DNA of 64,000 nt from Azospirillum lipoferum (lineage in GTDB: Bacteria; Pseudomonadota; Alphaproteobacteria; Azospirillales; Azospirillaceae), in contig NZ_JALJXJ010000001.1 in assembly GCF_024170005.1 (NCBI RefSeq), positions 496,001 through 560,000 on the forward strand, in the 5' to 3' direction. Each line of letters opens with the position of its first letter. The first letter of the stretch is position 1. This document shows positions 36,736 to 46,129 of this stretch, in pieces. Under the pieces are notes generated by a model, which worked only from the letters and a program-made list of their open reading frames with translations, was not told the DNA's origin and ran no database searches. The position numbers were made by a program, and so were the translations under genes.

Positions 36736-37379
36736 TGGCCGGGCGAGACGACAGGCTGCGCCGCCGCAACCGCCTCGTCCTCGGCTCCCTGTTCGGGCTG
36801 GTGGCGGGGATGATCGGGCTGACCTACGCGTCGGTCCCGCTCTACAACCTGTTCTGCGCGGTGACGGGGTTCGGCGGCACGACCCAGCGGGCGGAGCAGG
36901 CCGCGGCGCGTGTCGTCGACCGCAAGGTGACCGTCCGCTTCAACGCCGACACCAACGCCGCCCTTCCCTGGTCCTTCAAGCCGGAGCAGAAGGATCTGGA
37001 GCTGAAGCTGGGCGAGACCGGCTTCGCCGCCTACCGGGCGGAGAACCGGGGGAAGACCGCCACCGTCGGGACGGCGGTCTACAACGTCACGCCGGAAAAA
37101 GTGGGCGCCTATTTCAACAAGCTGCAGTGCTTCTGCTTCACCGAGCAGATCCTGGAGCCCGGCCAGACCGTCGACATGCCGGTGACCTTCTTCGTCGACC
37201 CGTCGATGGCCGACGATCCGAACATGGACGACGTGAGCACCATCACGCTGTCCTACACCTTCTTCCGCGCCAAGGACAGCGAGGCCAGGCTGGCACAGCA
37301 TACGGTCGCCGCACCCGTGTCCGGGGCACCGGGGGCAAGCAAACAAAAGGCGGAGCCGGGGGCGACCGCCACAAACTGA
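36735..37379 (+). CDS. ctaG: Copper chaperone for CuB, CtaG/Cox11
   Basis: 214 aa. It delivers copper to the CuB site of subunit I. One N-terminal membrane anchor (about 15-35, followed by ASVPLYNLFCAVTGFGGT) precedes a periplasmic beta domain with the copper-binding CFCF in FNKLQCFCFTEQ. Residues after about 185 form a short Ala/Lys/Gly tail. The ATG shares its A with the upstream TGA. Confidence 0.96.
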   Translation: MAGRDDRLRRRNRLVLGSLFGLVAGMIGLTYASVPLYNLFCAVTGFGGTTQRAEQAAARVVDRKVTVRFNADTNAALPWSFKPEQKDLELKLGETGFAAYRAENRGKTATVGTAVYNVTPEKVGAYFNKLQCFCFTEQILEPGQTVDMPVTFFVDPSMADDPNMDDVSTITLSYTFFRAKDSEARLAQHTVAAPVSGAPGASKQKAEPGATATN

Positions 37380-37400
37380 ACCATATGGGGTAGTGAGACG

Positions 37401-38276
37401 ATGGCCGACATCACCCACGGGCAAATGCCGCACGCCGAACCATCAGCCCATGAACCGGGCGCCGGCATCCCGCATCCCTACCATCTGCTGAAGCCCAGTC
37501 CCTGGCCGCTGATCGGCGCCTTTTCCGGCGGGCTGCTGGCGACGGGGCTGGTCATCTTCATGCATGGCGGCGGCAAGCTGCTGATGATCCTGGGCGTGCT
37601 GGCCATCCTGGTGACGATGTTCGGCTGGTGGCGGTCGGTCATCCGGGAATCGGTGGTGGAGCATGCCCACACCCCGGTGGTGAAGATCGGTTTGCGCTAT
37701 GGCATGGCGCTGTTCATCGCGTCGGAGGTGATGTTCTTCGCCGCCTTCTTCTGGGCCTTCTTCCATGCGGCGCTGGAACCGAAGGTGTCGCCGATCAACC
37801 CTGACGCCGTCTGGCCGCCACCCAACGTGCATGTCATCGATCCGTTCGACATGCCGCTGATGATGACGCTGACTCTGCTGCTGTCGGGTGTCACCGTGAC
37901 CTGGGCGCACCATGCCATCCTGGAGGGGCAGAACCGCACGGCAGCCAAGGCGCTGGGCCTGACCGTGCTGCTGGGCGCGCTGTTCACCTTCTTCCAGGGC
38001 TATGAGTACGTCCACGCCGCCTTCAAGTTCACCGACGGCATCTTCCCGTCGACCTTCTACATGGCAACCGGCTTCCACGGCTTCCATGTGCTGGTCGGCA
38101 CCATCTTCCTCGCCGTCTGCTGGGTGCGGACGGTGAAGGGCCATTTCACCCCGCAAAGCCATTTCGGTTTCGAGGCGGCGGCCTGGTACTGGCATTTCGT
38201 CGACGTGGTCTGGCTGTTCCTGTTCGTGTCGGTTTACTGGTGGGGTGGGCATGGTGGCGTGATCGCTGCCCACTGA
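37401..38276 (+). CDS. ctaE: Cytochrome c oxidase subunit III
   Basis: 291 aa with seven membrane helices. It stabilises the proton uptake path of subunit I. The N-terminal HPYHLLKPSPWPL, FFWAFFHAAL with its conserved Glu nearby, and the C-terminal WYWHFVDVVWLFLFVSVYWWG are family signatures. It comes 21 bp after ctaG. Confidence 0.97.
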   Translation: MADITHGQMPHAEPSAHEPGAGIPHPYHLLKPSPWPLIGAFSGGLLATGLVIFMHGGGKLLMILGVLAILVTMFGWWRSVIRESVVEHAHTPVVKIGLRYGMALFIASEVMFFAAFFWAFFHAALEPKVSPINPDAVWPPPNVHVIDPFDMPLMMTLTLLLSGVTVTWAHHAILEGQNRTAAKALGLTVLLGALFTFFQGYEYVHAAFKFTDGIFPSTFYMATGFHGFHVLVGTIFLAVCWVRTVKGHFTPQSHFGFEAAAWYWHFVDVVWLFLFVSVYWWGGHGGVIAAH

Positions 38277-38292
38277 CGCCATCGATGCCGTG

Positions 38293-38325
38293 CCGTTCCG
38301 GCGGCCCATATGTCTGCCGGAACGG
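38293..38325 (+). repeat. Hairpin between ctaE and the DUF983 gene
   Basis: A 10-bp stem (CCGTTCCGGC and complement) with a 13-nt loop in the 69-bp gap after ctaE. No T-tract. With the hairpin after ctaD it brackets the ctaB-ctaG-ctaE part of the operon. Confidence 0.5.
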
Positions 38326-38345
38326 TCCGAACGGGAGGTGATGGC

Positions 38346-38717
38346 GTGATCGATCTGTATCCGAGAGTTTCCCCGTTATCGGCGGGGCTTCGCTCCGTCT
38401 GCCCGCGTTGCGGCAAGGGGCGTCTGTTCGACGGCTACCTGACGGTGGCGGAGCGCTGCAATGTCTGCGATCTGGATTTCTCCCAGGTCGACAGCGGCGA
38501 TGGGCCGGCGGTCTTCCTGATCTTCATTCTGGGTTTCCTGGTGGTGCCGGTGGCGCTCTGGGTTTCCATGACGGTCGACTGGCCGTTATGGCTTCATGCC
38601 ATCGTCTGGAGCATCGTGGTGTTGGGTTTGACGCTGGGCATGCTTCGGCCGGCCAAGGCTTATGTGGTCGCTCTCCAGTACCGTTATCGTCGAAGCGAAG
38701 TGGAGAAAGGCTCTTGA
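38346..38717 (+). CDS. DUF983 zinc-ribbon membrane protein
   Basis: 123 aa from a GTG with GGGAGG 8 bp upstream. Two CxxC pairs (CPRCGKGRLF and CNVCDLDF) form a probable zinc ribbon, followed by two membrane helices (about 50-95). DUF983 proteins regularly sit between oxidase subunit III and surf1 in alphaproteobacteria, and a role in oxidase biogenesis is presumed. Its stop overlaps the surf1 start (TTGA). Confidence 0.9.
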   Translation: MIDLYPRVSPLSAGLRSVCPRCGKGRLFDGYLTVAERCNVCDLDFSQVDSGDGPAVFLIFILGFLVVPVALWVSMTVDWPLWLHAIVWSIVVLGLTLGMLRPAKAYVVALQYRYRRSEVEKGS

Positions 38718-39514
38718 GTGCCACTGCCGTGGAACCGGCGGAGCGGAAGCGTTTCCGCCCTTCGCTGGGGGCGACGGTGTTTACGCTGGCCGGGCTGGCG
38801 GTGACCATCGGGCTTGGCACGTGGCAGTTGGAACGGCTGTACTGGAAACAGGAGCTGATCGCCCGGATCGCCCGGCAGATGGCCGAAGCGCCGGTCCCGT
38901 TGCCCGCCCGTATCGACGATCCCACCGCGTGGGAGTTCCGGCCGGTGACGATCACCGGGCGTTTCCTGAACGACAAGGACATGCTGCTGATCGCCCGCCC
39001 GCATCAGGGGCAGGTCGGCTATGAGGCGCTGACGCCGCTTCAGCGTGCCGACGGGGCCGGCGTCGTGTTGGTCAACCGCGGTTTCGTGCCGATGGACCGC
39101 CGCGATCCGGCCACCCGGGCCGCCGCGCGGGTGGAGGGGGAGGTGAGCGTCAAAGGCATCGTCCGCGTGCCGCAGCCGCCCGGCTTTTTCCAGCCCGGCA
39201 ACGGCAACCCGGCGCCCGGTTCCGCCTGGATGCGCGCCGACCCGCCGGCCATGGCGGCGGCACTGTCACTGAGCAGCGTGGCTCCTGTGGTGATTGAGAT
39301 GTTGCCGGGGCAGGGGAGCGGGCTGGCTGGGGCGCCCGCCGGAACCCTGGCTGGAATCGAGCCGCGGGTGGAATTGCCGAACAACCACCTCCAGTATGCC
39401 TTGACCTGGTATGGGCTTGCGGTGACGCTCGCCGGGATCTACGTGCTGTCACAGCGCAAGCGCGCCGACACCGGAACCGACGGACGACCCGATGACCGCA
39501 TATCAGGAGCTTGA
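38714..39514 (+). CDS. surf1: SURF1-family oxidase assembly protein
   Basis: 266 aa from a TTG start overlapping the DUF983 stop, with GGAGAAAGG upstream; a GTG at 38729 is the alternative. Surf1 helps insert haem a into subunit I. It has two membrane helices, at about 20-40 (TIGLGTWQLERLYWK, the family start motif) and near the C-terminus (NNHLQYALTWYGLAVTLAGIY), around a periplasmic domain with FVPMDRRDPATR. It overlaps the following gene by 23 bp. Confidence 0.93.
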   Translation: MSATAVEPAERKRFRPSLGATVFTLAGLAVTIGLGTWQLERLYWKQELIARIARQMAEAPVPLPARIDDPTAWEFRPVTITGRFLNDKDMLLIARPHQGQVGYEALTPLQRADGAGVVLVNRGFVPMDRRDPATRAAARVEGEVSVKGIVRVPQPPGFFQPGNGNPAPGSAWMRADPPAMAAALSLSSVAPVVIEMLPGQGSGLAGAPAGTLAGIEPRVELPNNHLQYALTWYGLAVTLAGIYVLSQRKRADTGTDGRPDDRISGA

Positions 39515-40979
39515 ACGCCGCCACGCCCGCATCGCCGCCATCGGCGATGCGCTGGGCATTCTCGGCTGGGACACCCAGACGATCATGCCGGAGGGTGCCA
39601 ATGACAGCCGGGCGGAGCAGACCGCGACCCTGTCGGTGATCGCGCACGAACTGGCGACCGACCCGCGTATGGGTGACCTGCTGGCGGAGGCGGAGAGTGA
39701 CGACAGCCTCGACGCCTGGCAGCGCGCCAACCTGCGCGAGATGCGCCGTCATCACATCCAGGCCACCGCCGTTCCCGCCGATCTGGTGGAGGCGACCAGC
39801 AAGGCGGTGTCGGTCTGCGAGATGACTTGGCGCGTCGCGCGGGCGGAGAGCGACTATGCCAAGCTGCTGCCTTCGCTGACCGAGGTTCTGGCCCGCGTGC
39901 GCGAGGGGGCGGAGGCGCTGGGCTCCGTGATGGGGATCAGCGCCTATGACGCACTGCTCGACAGCCACGATCCCGGCGCGCGGGCGGAGCGCATCGACGT
40001 GCTTTTCGCCGATCTGTCCAGCTTCCTGCCCGATCTGATCGGCCGTGTGCTCGACCAACAGGCGGCGGCTCCTGCGGTGATGGAACCGCAGGGGCCGTTC
40101 CCGGTGGAAAAGCAGCGCGAGCTTGGCGTCCGCATGATGGAGCGGCTGGGCTTTGACTTCCGCCGCGGCCGGCTGGACGTATCGCTGCACCCCTTCTGTG
40201 GCGGGGCGACCGGCGATGTGCGCATCACCACCCGCTATGATGAGGCGAACTTCACCGACGCGTTGATGGGTATCCTGCACGAGACCGGCCATGCGCTGTA
40301 CGAGCAGAACCGCCCGCGCACGCGGCTGAGCCAGCCAGTGGGCCAGTCGCGCGGCATGGCGGTGCACGAGAGCCAATCGTTGCTGATGGAGATGCAGGCC
40401 TGCCGCTCGGCGGAGTTCATCACGTGGCTGGCGCCGGTGGTGCGCGAGACCTTCGGCGGAGAGGGCGCAGCCTGGGAGGCCGACAATCTGCGCCGCCTCT
40501 ACAGCCGGGTGGAGCGCGGATTCATCCGCGTCAATGCCGATGAGGTCACCTATCCCGCCCACATCATCCTGCGCTATCGCCTGGAGAAGGCGCTTGTCGC
40601 CGGTGACCTGACGCTGCCGGATCTGCCGGGCGCCTGGAATGACGGCATGGCGGAACTGGTCGGGGTGGTGCCGCCGAACGACCGGCTGGGCTGTTTGCAG
40701 GACATCCACTGGCCGGGCGGCGGCTGGGGCTATTTCCCCAGCTACACACTGGGGGCCATGACGGCGGCGCAGCTGTTTGACAGTGCCCGCAGCGCCGATC
40801 CGGAGATCGTCCCGGCCCTGTCGCGCGGCGAGTTCGCGCCACTGGTGAATTGGCTGCGGGTGAACGTGCATGAGACGGGCTGCTTCCACGCCTCTGGCGA
40901 CGAACTGCTGAGGGCGGCGACCGGCCGGCCATTGGATGCGTCGGTGTTCAAGCGGCATCTGGAGCGGCGGTATCTCTGA
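39492..40979 (+). CDS. M32 metallocarboxypeptidase (Taq type)
   Basis: 495 aa, full length for the family. It is a cytoplasmic zinc carboxypeptidase that trims C-terminal residues from peptides. The zinc motif is H263-E-T-G-H267, and the downstream GMAVHESQSLLMEMQ (third ligand Glu region) and HIILRYRLEK are typical. It overlaps surf1 by 23 bp, so it is translated from the oxidase transcript, although no functional link is known. Confidence 0.94.
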   Translation: MTAYQELERRHARIAAIGDALGILGWDTQTIMPEGANDSRAEQTATLSVIAHELATDPRMGDLLAEAESDDSLDAWQRANLREMRRHHIQATAVPADLVEATSKAVSVCEMTWRVARAESDYAKLLPSLTEVLARVREGAEALGSVMGISAYDALLDSHDPGARAERIDVLFADLSSFLPDLIGRVLDQQAAAPAVMEPQGPFPVEKQRELGVRMMERLGFDFRRGRLDVSLHPFCGGATGDVRITTRYDEANFTDALMGILHETGHALYEQNRPRTRLSQPVGQSRGMAVHESQSLLMEMQACRSAEFITWLAPVVRETFGGEGAAWEADNLRRLYSRVERGFIRVNADEVTYPAHIILRYRLEKALVAGDLTLPDLPGAWNDGMAELVGVVPPNDRLGCLQDIHWPGGGWGYFPSYTLGAMTAAQLFDSARSADPEIVPALSRGEFAPLVNWLRVNVHETGCFHASGDELLRAATGRPLDASVFKRHLERRYL

Positions 40980-41022
40980 CCGCCTGTTCGCGGGAGTCGC
41001 TCCGTTCGCTCGCAACCGTCCC

Positions 41023-41063
41023 TGCACGAAAAAGGCCGCCCATGAGGCGGCCCTTTTCGTGCA
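41023..41063. terminator. Bidirectional terminator between carboxypeptidase and trpE
   Basis: An 18-bp stem with one mismatch and a CATGA loop; the GGCCGCC core is flanked by A4-5 and T4 runs. It closes both the rightward oxidase/carboxypeptidase operon and the leftward trpE transcript. Confidence 0.93.
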
Positions 41064-41078
41064 GCGTAAATGTGGAGA

Positions 41079-42590
41079 TTACCCCCGCGCGGTGGTGCGC
41101 AGGGTCTCTTCGGCGGCGCGGATCAAGGCCATCGACTTGTTGACCGTCTCCTGATATTCGGCCTCCGGGTCGCTGTCGGCAACGACGCCGCCGCCAGCCT
41201 GGACATACATCATGCCGTCCTTCAGCACGGCGGTGCGCAGCGCAATGCAGGTGTCCATGGCGCCAGACGCGCCGAAATAGCCGACGCAGCCGGCATAGAC
41301 GCCGCGACGGGCCTTCTCCAGCTCGTCGATGATCTCCATGGCGCGGACCTTGGGCGCGCCGGACACCGTGCCGGCGGGGAAGCCGGCGACCAGCGCGTCG
41401 AGCGCGTCGAACTTCGGGTCGAGTTCACCCTCGACGTTGGAGACGATGTGCATGACGTGGCTGTAAAGCTCCACGATCATCTTGGCTGTGACCTTGACCG
41501 TACCAACCTTCGCCACCCGGCCGACATCGTTGCGGCCGAGGTCGAGCAGCATCAGATGTTCGGCCAGTTCTTTGGGGTCGCTCAGCAGATCGGCGGCCAG
41601 CGCCTCGTCCTCCGCCGTGGTGGCGCCGCGCTTGCGGGTGCCGGCGATCGGACGGACTGTCACCTTGCCGTCGCGCACGCGCACCAGGATTTCCGGGCTG
41701 GAGCCGACGACGGTCAACTCGCCGAAGTCGCAGTGGAACAGGAAAGGCGACGGATTCAGGCGACGCAGCGTGCGGTACAGCGCCAGAGGCGACGGCTTGA
41801 AGGGGAAGCGGATGCGCTGGGACGGCACGACCTGGAAGATGTCGCCGGCGCGGATGTACTCCTTCGCCTTCTCCACGATCGCGTGATACTCCTCGCGCGT
41901 CGTGTTGGAAGTCCATGCCAAGGGCAGACCGTTCTCCGCCCGAGGCTCCCGCCGGTAGGGCAGGGGACGTTCCAGGTCGGCCAGCGCGTCGGTCAGCCGT
42001 TCCCGGGCGTCGGCATAGGCGGTGGCGGCATCCTTGCCGGCCTTCGGCCACACCGGCGTCACCAGCGTAATCGAATCGGTGTGGCTGTCGAAGATGGCGA
42101 CGATGCTGGGCCGGGTCAGGATCGCGTCCGGGATGTTCAGCTCGTCCGGATTGTTGTCCGGCAGCCGCTCCATCAGGCGCACCATGTCGTAGGTCATGTA
42201 GCCGAACAGGCCGGCCGCCATCGGCGGCAGTTCTTCCGGCAGTGGAATCCGGCTTTCGTTGATCAGCGCGCGCAACTCATCCAGCGGCGCCCGGCCGAGA
42301 GGCCGGAAGGCGTCGCGGTCGTGCAGGGCGTCGCGGTTGATCTCTGCCTTGTTGCCGCGCGACCGCCACACCACGTCCGGCTTGAAGCCGATCACCGAAT
42401 AGCGGTCGCGCCGCGACCCCGCCCCGCGTTCCGCCGATTCCAGCAGGAAACCAAATGGACGCCCGTCCGCCAGCTTCATGTAGGCGGAGACCGGGGTCTC
42501 CAGATCGCTGACCAGCGTGGTCCACACCACCTGCGGCCGACCGGCGGCGTAAGCGGCATCGAAGCTGGTGATATCGGGCTGGACCTTCAC
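41079..42590 (-). CDS. trpE: Anthranilate synthase component I
   Basis: 503 aa. It converts chorismate to anthranilate in the first step of tryptophan synthesis. The feedback-inhibition element LLES is present near residue 50, and the chorismate-binding C-terminal half carries PIAGTRKRG, LLDLGRNDVGRV and FPAGTVSGAPKVRAMEII. The protein is TrpE alone, not a TrpE-G fusion. It lies 41 bp downstream of the PpiD-like gene on the same strand, and trpG is not in the window. Confidence 0.97.
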   Translation of the reverse strand: MKVQPDITSFDAAYAAGRPQVVWTTLVSDLETPVSAYMKLADGRPFGFLLESAERGAGSRRDRYSVIGFKPDVVWRSRGNKAEINRDALHDRDAFRPLGRAPLDELRALINESRIPLPEELPPMAAGLFGYMTYDMVRLMERLPDNNPDELNIPDAILTRPSIVAIFDSHTDSITLVTPVWPKAGKDAATAYADARERLTDALADLERPLPYRREPRAENGLPLAWTSNTTREEYHAIVEKAKEYIRAGDIFQVVPSQRIRFPFKPSPLALYRTLRRLNPSPFLFHCDFGELTVVGSSPEILVRVRDGKVTVRPIAGTRKRGATTAEDEALAADLLSDPKELAEHLMLLDLGRNDVGRVAKVGTVKVTAKMIVELYSHVMHIVSNVEGELDPKFDALDALVAGFPAGTVSGAPKVRAMEIIDELEKARRGVYAGCVGYFGASGAMDTCIALRTAVLKDGMMYVQAGGGVVADSDPEAEYQETVNKSMALIRAAEETLRTTARG

Positions 42591-42631
42591 GGCACGAGAC
42601 CTCTTGGATTGCTGTCGGCTAAGCCGAAGCC

Positions 42632-44512
42632 TCAGTTGCTGGCGAAGAACTGGTCGATGCGCTGGCGATGGATGCGGACCGGATACTTATCACGCAGCGC
42701 GTTGGTGAACTCAGCCAGCAGATCGTTCTGCATCCCCTGTTCGACCGAGGCACGGACCGGGGCCAGATCGGCATCGGCGGCCTTCGGATCGGCCGGGATG
42801 ACCTCCTTCAGGCGGGTGACCACCTGGGCATCGGCGGTGTTGCCGGTGACGACCTCGTTCGGCTTGGCGGCAAACAGCTTGGCGACCATCTCGGCCGGCA
42901 GGCCCTGCACCGACTGGGTGTCGCGGGTGAAGGGGCTGGTCATGGCGAAACTGGCGCCGGCCTGGGTGGCGACGTCCTGGGCGGCGGCCTCGGCCCCCTG
43001 CTTCAGGCGGGCGGCGATCTCTTCCGCCTTCTTGGCGGCGCGCTCGGCGCGCTGTTCCTGCTGCCAGTCGGCGATGACCTGATCGCGCACGTCGGCCAGC
43101 GGGCGGACGGCGGCGGGGATCACGCTGTCGACGCGGACAGCGGTGAAATTGCTGCCCTCGCCCTCGGTCAGGTTGGAGGTGGCGCCGGTCTTGAGCTGGA
43201 AGGCGTTGGGGAGCAGCGCCTTCAGACCGGGCAGGTCAGGGGCGGCGTCCTTGCCGTCCGGAGCCTTTCCGGTGCTGTCGATGGCGGCGACCTTGCTCAG
43301 CACCAGACCCTGGGCCTGGGCGACCTCGTCCAGCGACGCGCCGCTGGCCAGTTGGTCCTCGACACGGTTGGCGATGGAGAAGACGGAGTCGAGCGCCTGC
43401 TCCTTCTTCAACTCGGCAGCCAGCTGGTCCTTCACATCCTCGAAGCTCTTGGTCGAGGCCGGGGTGACGCCGGTGACGGCCATGACGTGCCAGCCGAGCG
43501 CGCTCTTGATCGGGTCGGAGGTCTTGCCGGCCTCCATCGCGAAGGCGGCATCGCCGATTTCCGGCAGGTCGGACTTGGCGATGTTATCCAGAGTGACCGG
43601 CTCGACGCCGGCGTCCTTGGCGGCTTCGGCCAGACCCTTGGTCTTGGCGGCCTCGGCGATCTGCTTGGCCTTCGCCTCGTCGTCGATCACCACCATCTGC
43701 ACGTTGCGCTTTTCCGGGGCGCCGAACTCGTTCGCACGCTCCTCATACGCTTTGCGGAGTTGGGCATCGTCGATCTTGATGTCCTTCGCCAGCGCATCGG
43801 GTGACAGGCGGGCGACCGTCAGGGCGCGGTATTCCGGGGCGGTGAAGCGGACCTGATGGTCCTCGTAAGCCTGCTTGATCGTCGCATCGTCCGGCACGCC
43901 GACATCGCCGATGGAGGCGTTGGGCAGCGTCACCACCTCGGCCACGCGCTTTTCGCCACGGTACCGGTAGAGGTCCTGCACCAGCGGCTGCGGCGGAGTC
44001 AGGCCGGCGGACACCGCACCGGCGACCAGCTGGCGGGCGGTCTCGCGCTGGACCATCGCGACATAGCCGTCCTCGGTCAGCTGGTTGTTACGCAGCACCG
44101 ACCGGAAGACGTTGGGATCGAATTGGCCCTGCTGGTTGCGGAAGGCCGGCTCGTCGGCGATGCGCATGCGGACCACCTCCGGCCCTACGGCGATGCCCAT
44201 GTCGGTCGCGGCGAGGTCGAACAGGGTGCGCTGGATCAGCGACTGCAGCGACTGCTCCAGCAGGCCGAAGCGCTTGGCCTGCTCGGCGGTCAGGTTGCCG
44301 CCCAGCATCGGGCGCAGCCGTTCCATCTGCCGGCGGAATTCCTGGTCCAGCGCCTGCTGCCCGATCTCCACCTTGCCGACTTCGGCGACGGTGGTGGGGG
44401 TAGTGGAGCGGAACACGTCGCCGATCCCCCAGATGCCGAAGCTGAGGATCAACAGCACGAACAGGATCTTGACGACCCAGGAGCCGGCGAAATTGCGGAT
44501 GAACTGGAGCAT
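42632..44512 (-). CDS. ppiD: PpiD-like periplasmic chaperone (SurA N / PpiC domains)
   Basis: 626 aa. The N-terminal FIRNFAGSWVVKILFVLLIL helix anchors the protein in the inner membrane. A SurA-N-like chaperone region (about 35-180) and a degenerate parvulin domain (about 240-360, ending IKSALGWHVMAVTG) follow, then a second helical region. PpiD binds proteins emerging from SecYEG. It is upstream of trpE, a pairing common in alphaproteobacteria. Confidence 0.92.
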   Translation of the reverse strand: MLQFIRNFAGSWVVKILFVLLILSFGIWGIGDVFRSTTPTTVAEVGKVEIGQQALDQEFRRQMERLRPMLGGNLTAEQAKRFGLLEQSLQSLIQRTLFDLAATDMGIAVGPEVVRMRIADEPAFRNQQGQFDPNVFRSVLRNNQLTEDGYVAMVQRETARQLVAGAVSAGLTPPQPLVQDLYRYRGEKRVAEVVTLPNASIGDVGVPDDATIKQAYEDHQVRFTAPEYRALTVARLSPDALAKDIKIDDAQLRKAYEERANEFGAPEKRNVQMVVIDDEAKAKQIAEAAKTKGLAEAAKDAGVEPVTLDNIAKSDLPEIGDAAFAMEAGKTSDPIKSALGWHVMAVTGVTPASTKSFEDVKDQLAAELKKEQALDSVFSIANRVEDQLASGASLDEVAQAQGLVLSKVAAIDSTGKAPDGKDAAPDLPGLKALLPNAFQLKTGATSNLTEGEGSNFTAVRVDSVIPAAVRPLADVRDQVIADWQQEQRAERAAKKAEEIAARLKQGAEAAAQDVATQAGASFAMTSPFTRDTQSVQGLPAEMVAKLFAAKPNEVVTGNTADAQVVTRLKEVIPADPKAADADLAPVRASVEQGMQNDLLAEFTNALRDKYPVRIHRQRIDQFFASN

Positions 44513-44652
44513 GGGACCCGAATCTAAGCGCGTCGTTCGGCCATCCGGCCGGGGCGGCGCATCATAGATAGGGGAGGGTGGGGCGGCAACAGCCCATTTC
44601 CGGGTCGGCGAACTCCGCCGGTGTCCGGCCCGCAGGTGACTTACAGACGAAT

Positions 44653-44686
44653 GCCCCGGCCCTGCACGCGAATGCGGGGCCGGGGC
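44653..44686. terminator. GC-rich hairpin between ppiD start and csbD stop
   Basis: A 10-bp stem (GCCCCGGCCC and complement) with a 14-nt loop, 58 bp beyond the csbD stop. No T-tract, so it is a weak terminator candidate for csbD. Confidence 0.5.
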
Positions 44687-44743
44687 GTCCGATGGTCACG
44701 TCACCTCAGCGAACCCTTGCGGGTGCCGGGGTTCCGTCGGCGA

Positions 44744-44923
44744 TCACTTCAGCGCGTCGCGCACCGAGTCCTTGGCGCCGCCAATGGTGTTCTGAACCTT
44801 GCCGGCGGCCTTCTCGCCGCGGCCTTCGGCTTCGGTCTTGGTGTCGCCGGTCAGCTTGCCTGCCGCTTCCTTGATGGAACCCTTGATGGAGCGGGCAGCG
44901 CCCTCGATCCGGTCCTTGTCCAT
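44744..44923 (-). CDS. CsbD-family stress protein
   Basis: 59 aa: starts MDKDRIEGAARSIKGSIKEA and ends with GGAKDSVRDALK. The repeated G-x-x-K-x-x-x-G-K pattern (KGSIKEAAGKLTGD, EKAAGKVQNTIGG) is the CsbD signature. These small hydrophilic proteins accumulate in general stress, but their molecular role is unknown. An AGGAGG site precedes the ATG. No EcfG-type promoter was found in the upstream gap. Confidence 0.93.
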   Translation of the reverse strand: MDKDRIEGAARSIKGSIKEAAGKLTGDTKTEAEGRGEKAAGKVQNTIGGAKDSVRDALK

Positions 44924-45025
44924 GCTGGCAACCTCCTGTGTGTTGGTTATGCCGGGACAACAGGACGGAAGACGAAAGGGTCCATTAATAATATTACACG
45001 AAAGACAAACAGGCCGCCGTCGCGC

Positions 45026-45364
45026 TCACGCCCGGCGCGGTCCGTCGATTCCACGGTCGGGCCTGCGTGCGGGCACGCCTCCGTCACCTCCCATATTCGA
45101 GCTCATCGGTCCGGCGCTGTGACGGTGCAGGGCAGCCAGTTGCAGGGCATGGTGGGTGATCTGGCTACGGAAATCGCGATCGACGCGGCTGAAGGCGCTG
45201 AAGGCCAGTCTCACCGCCGCCGGGGATCGGGTGCGCAGCGCCTCTTTCAGGGCATCGCGCAAGGTGCGCAGTTCCAGGATGCCGGGGACGAAGGCCATCT
45301 CGACCGCCTCCGCCAAAATCCCCACAGAACACAGTGTGGCTTCGTCATCGAGCGTCAGGCTCAA
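45026..45364 (-). CDS. Hypothetical helical protein
   Basis: 112 aa, family unknown. Residues 1-78 are helical and well-behaved (LAEAVEMAFVPGILELRTLRDALKEALRT; AFSRVDRDFRSQITHHALQL). The last 30 residues are Gly/Pro/Arg-rich and probably disordered. It lies 22 bp downstream of the next small gene on the same strand, suggesting a two-gene unit. Confidence 0.55.
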   Translation of the reverse strand: MSLTLDDEATLCSVGILAEAVEMAFVPGILELRTLRDALKEALRTRSPAAVRLAFSAFSRVDRDFRSQITHHALQLAALHRHSAGPMSSNMGGDGGVPARRPDRGIDGPRRA

Positions 45365-45386
45365 TCCGCGTATTCTCCAGCCGTGA

Positions 45387-45602
45387 TCAGGAACCCAGCA
45401 GATCCACCACTGCCGTCAGGCAACGGCTATGGGACAGGCAGGCCTCGCAACGGCCGGCCATCGGACGCGGATCCGGGCAGTGCTTGTTCCGCAACGCTTC
45501 CAGCCCCTGGAACAGGATGTGCTTCTTCGCGTCCGAAATCACGTCGGTGGCCCGGATCGTTTCGATGGCATCCCGCATCGGGTTGGTCGCGTCTATGAAC
45601 AT
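45387..45602 (-). CDS. Hypothetical small cysteine-containing protein
   Basis: 71 aa. A helical N-terminus (ATDVISDAKKHILFQGLEAL) is followed by a C-terminal cluster HCPDPRPMAGRCEACLSHSRC: four Cys and two His within 21 residues that could bind zinc or another metal. GGGAGG is well placed upstream of the ATG. Family unknown; likely cotranscribed with the 112-aa gene downstream. Confidence 0.65.
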   Translation of the reverse strand: MFIDATNPMRDAIETIRATDVISDAKKHILFQGLEALRNKHCPDPRPMAGRCEACLSHSRCLTAVVDLLGS

Positions 45603-45787
45603 CGCAGTATGCCTCCCTCAGGGCGAATTTATGCCGCACCCCCGTCCAAGTCCATGAATGTACTGTAATATTAGGGCGTCAAATTGAAACGAGCTGTGGC
45701 GCATTTCAGCGGCGCGCGACGCATTGACGCCGGAAGATGCGGCCGGCAGCATCCTGCCGCAGATGACGGGCGCGAAACGGAGCGAGA

Positions 45788-46129
45788 ATGGAGCGGACGC
45801 TGGGTGTGACGCTGGCGGTGTATGGCGTGGCGGCGCTGGCGGAAATCGCCGGCTGCTTCGCCTTCTGGGCCTGGATCAGACTGGGGCGGAGCACATGGTG
45901 GGCTCTCCCCGGCATGGCCAGCCTGTGCCTGTTCGCCTGGCTGCTGACGCGGGCCGACGCTGATTTCGCGGGGCGGGCCTATGCTGCTTACGGCGGCGTC
46001 TACGTCGCAGCGTCGCTGCTGTGGCTCTGGCTGGTCGAGGGGGCGCCGCCGGACCGCTGGGACGCGGTCGGCGCGCTGATCTGTCTGGCCGGTGCGGTGC
46101 TTATTCTGGCCGGCCCGCGCGGGGGGTGA
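45788..46129 (+). CDS. YnfA family (UPF0060) membrane protein
   Basis: 113 aa with four membrane helices. The signature [14 protein letters not shown] and [17 protein letters not shown] define the YnfA/UPF0060 family, small drug-exporter-like proteins of uncertain substrate. The 3' end overlaps the antisense 81-aa gene by 29 bp. Confidence 0.93.
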   Translation: MERTLGVTLAVYGVAALAEIAGCFAFWAWIRLGRSTWWALPGMASLCLFAWLLTRADADFAGRAYAAYGGVYVAASLLWLWLVEGAPPDRWDAVGALICLAGAVLILAGPRGG

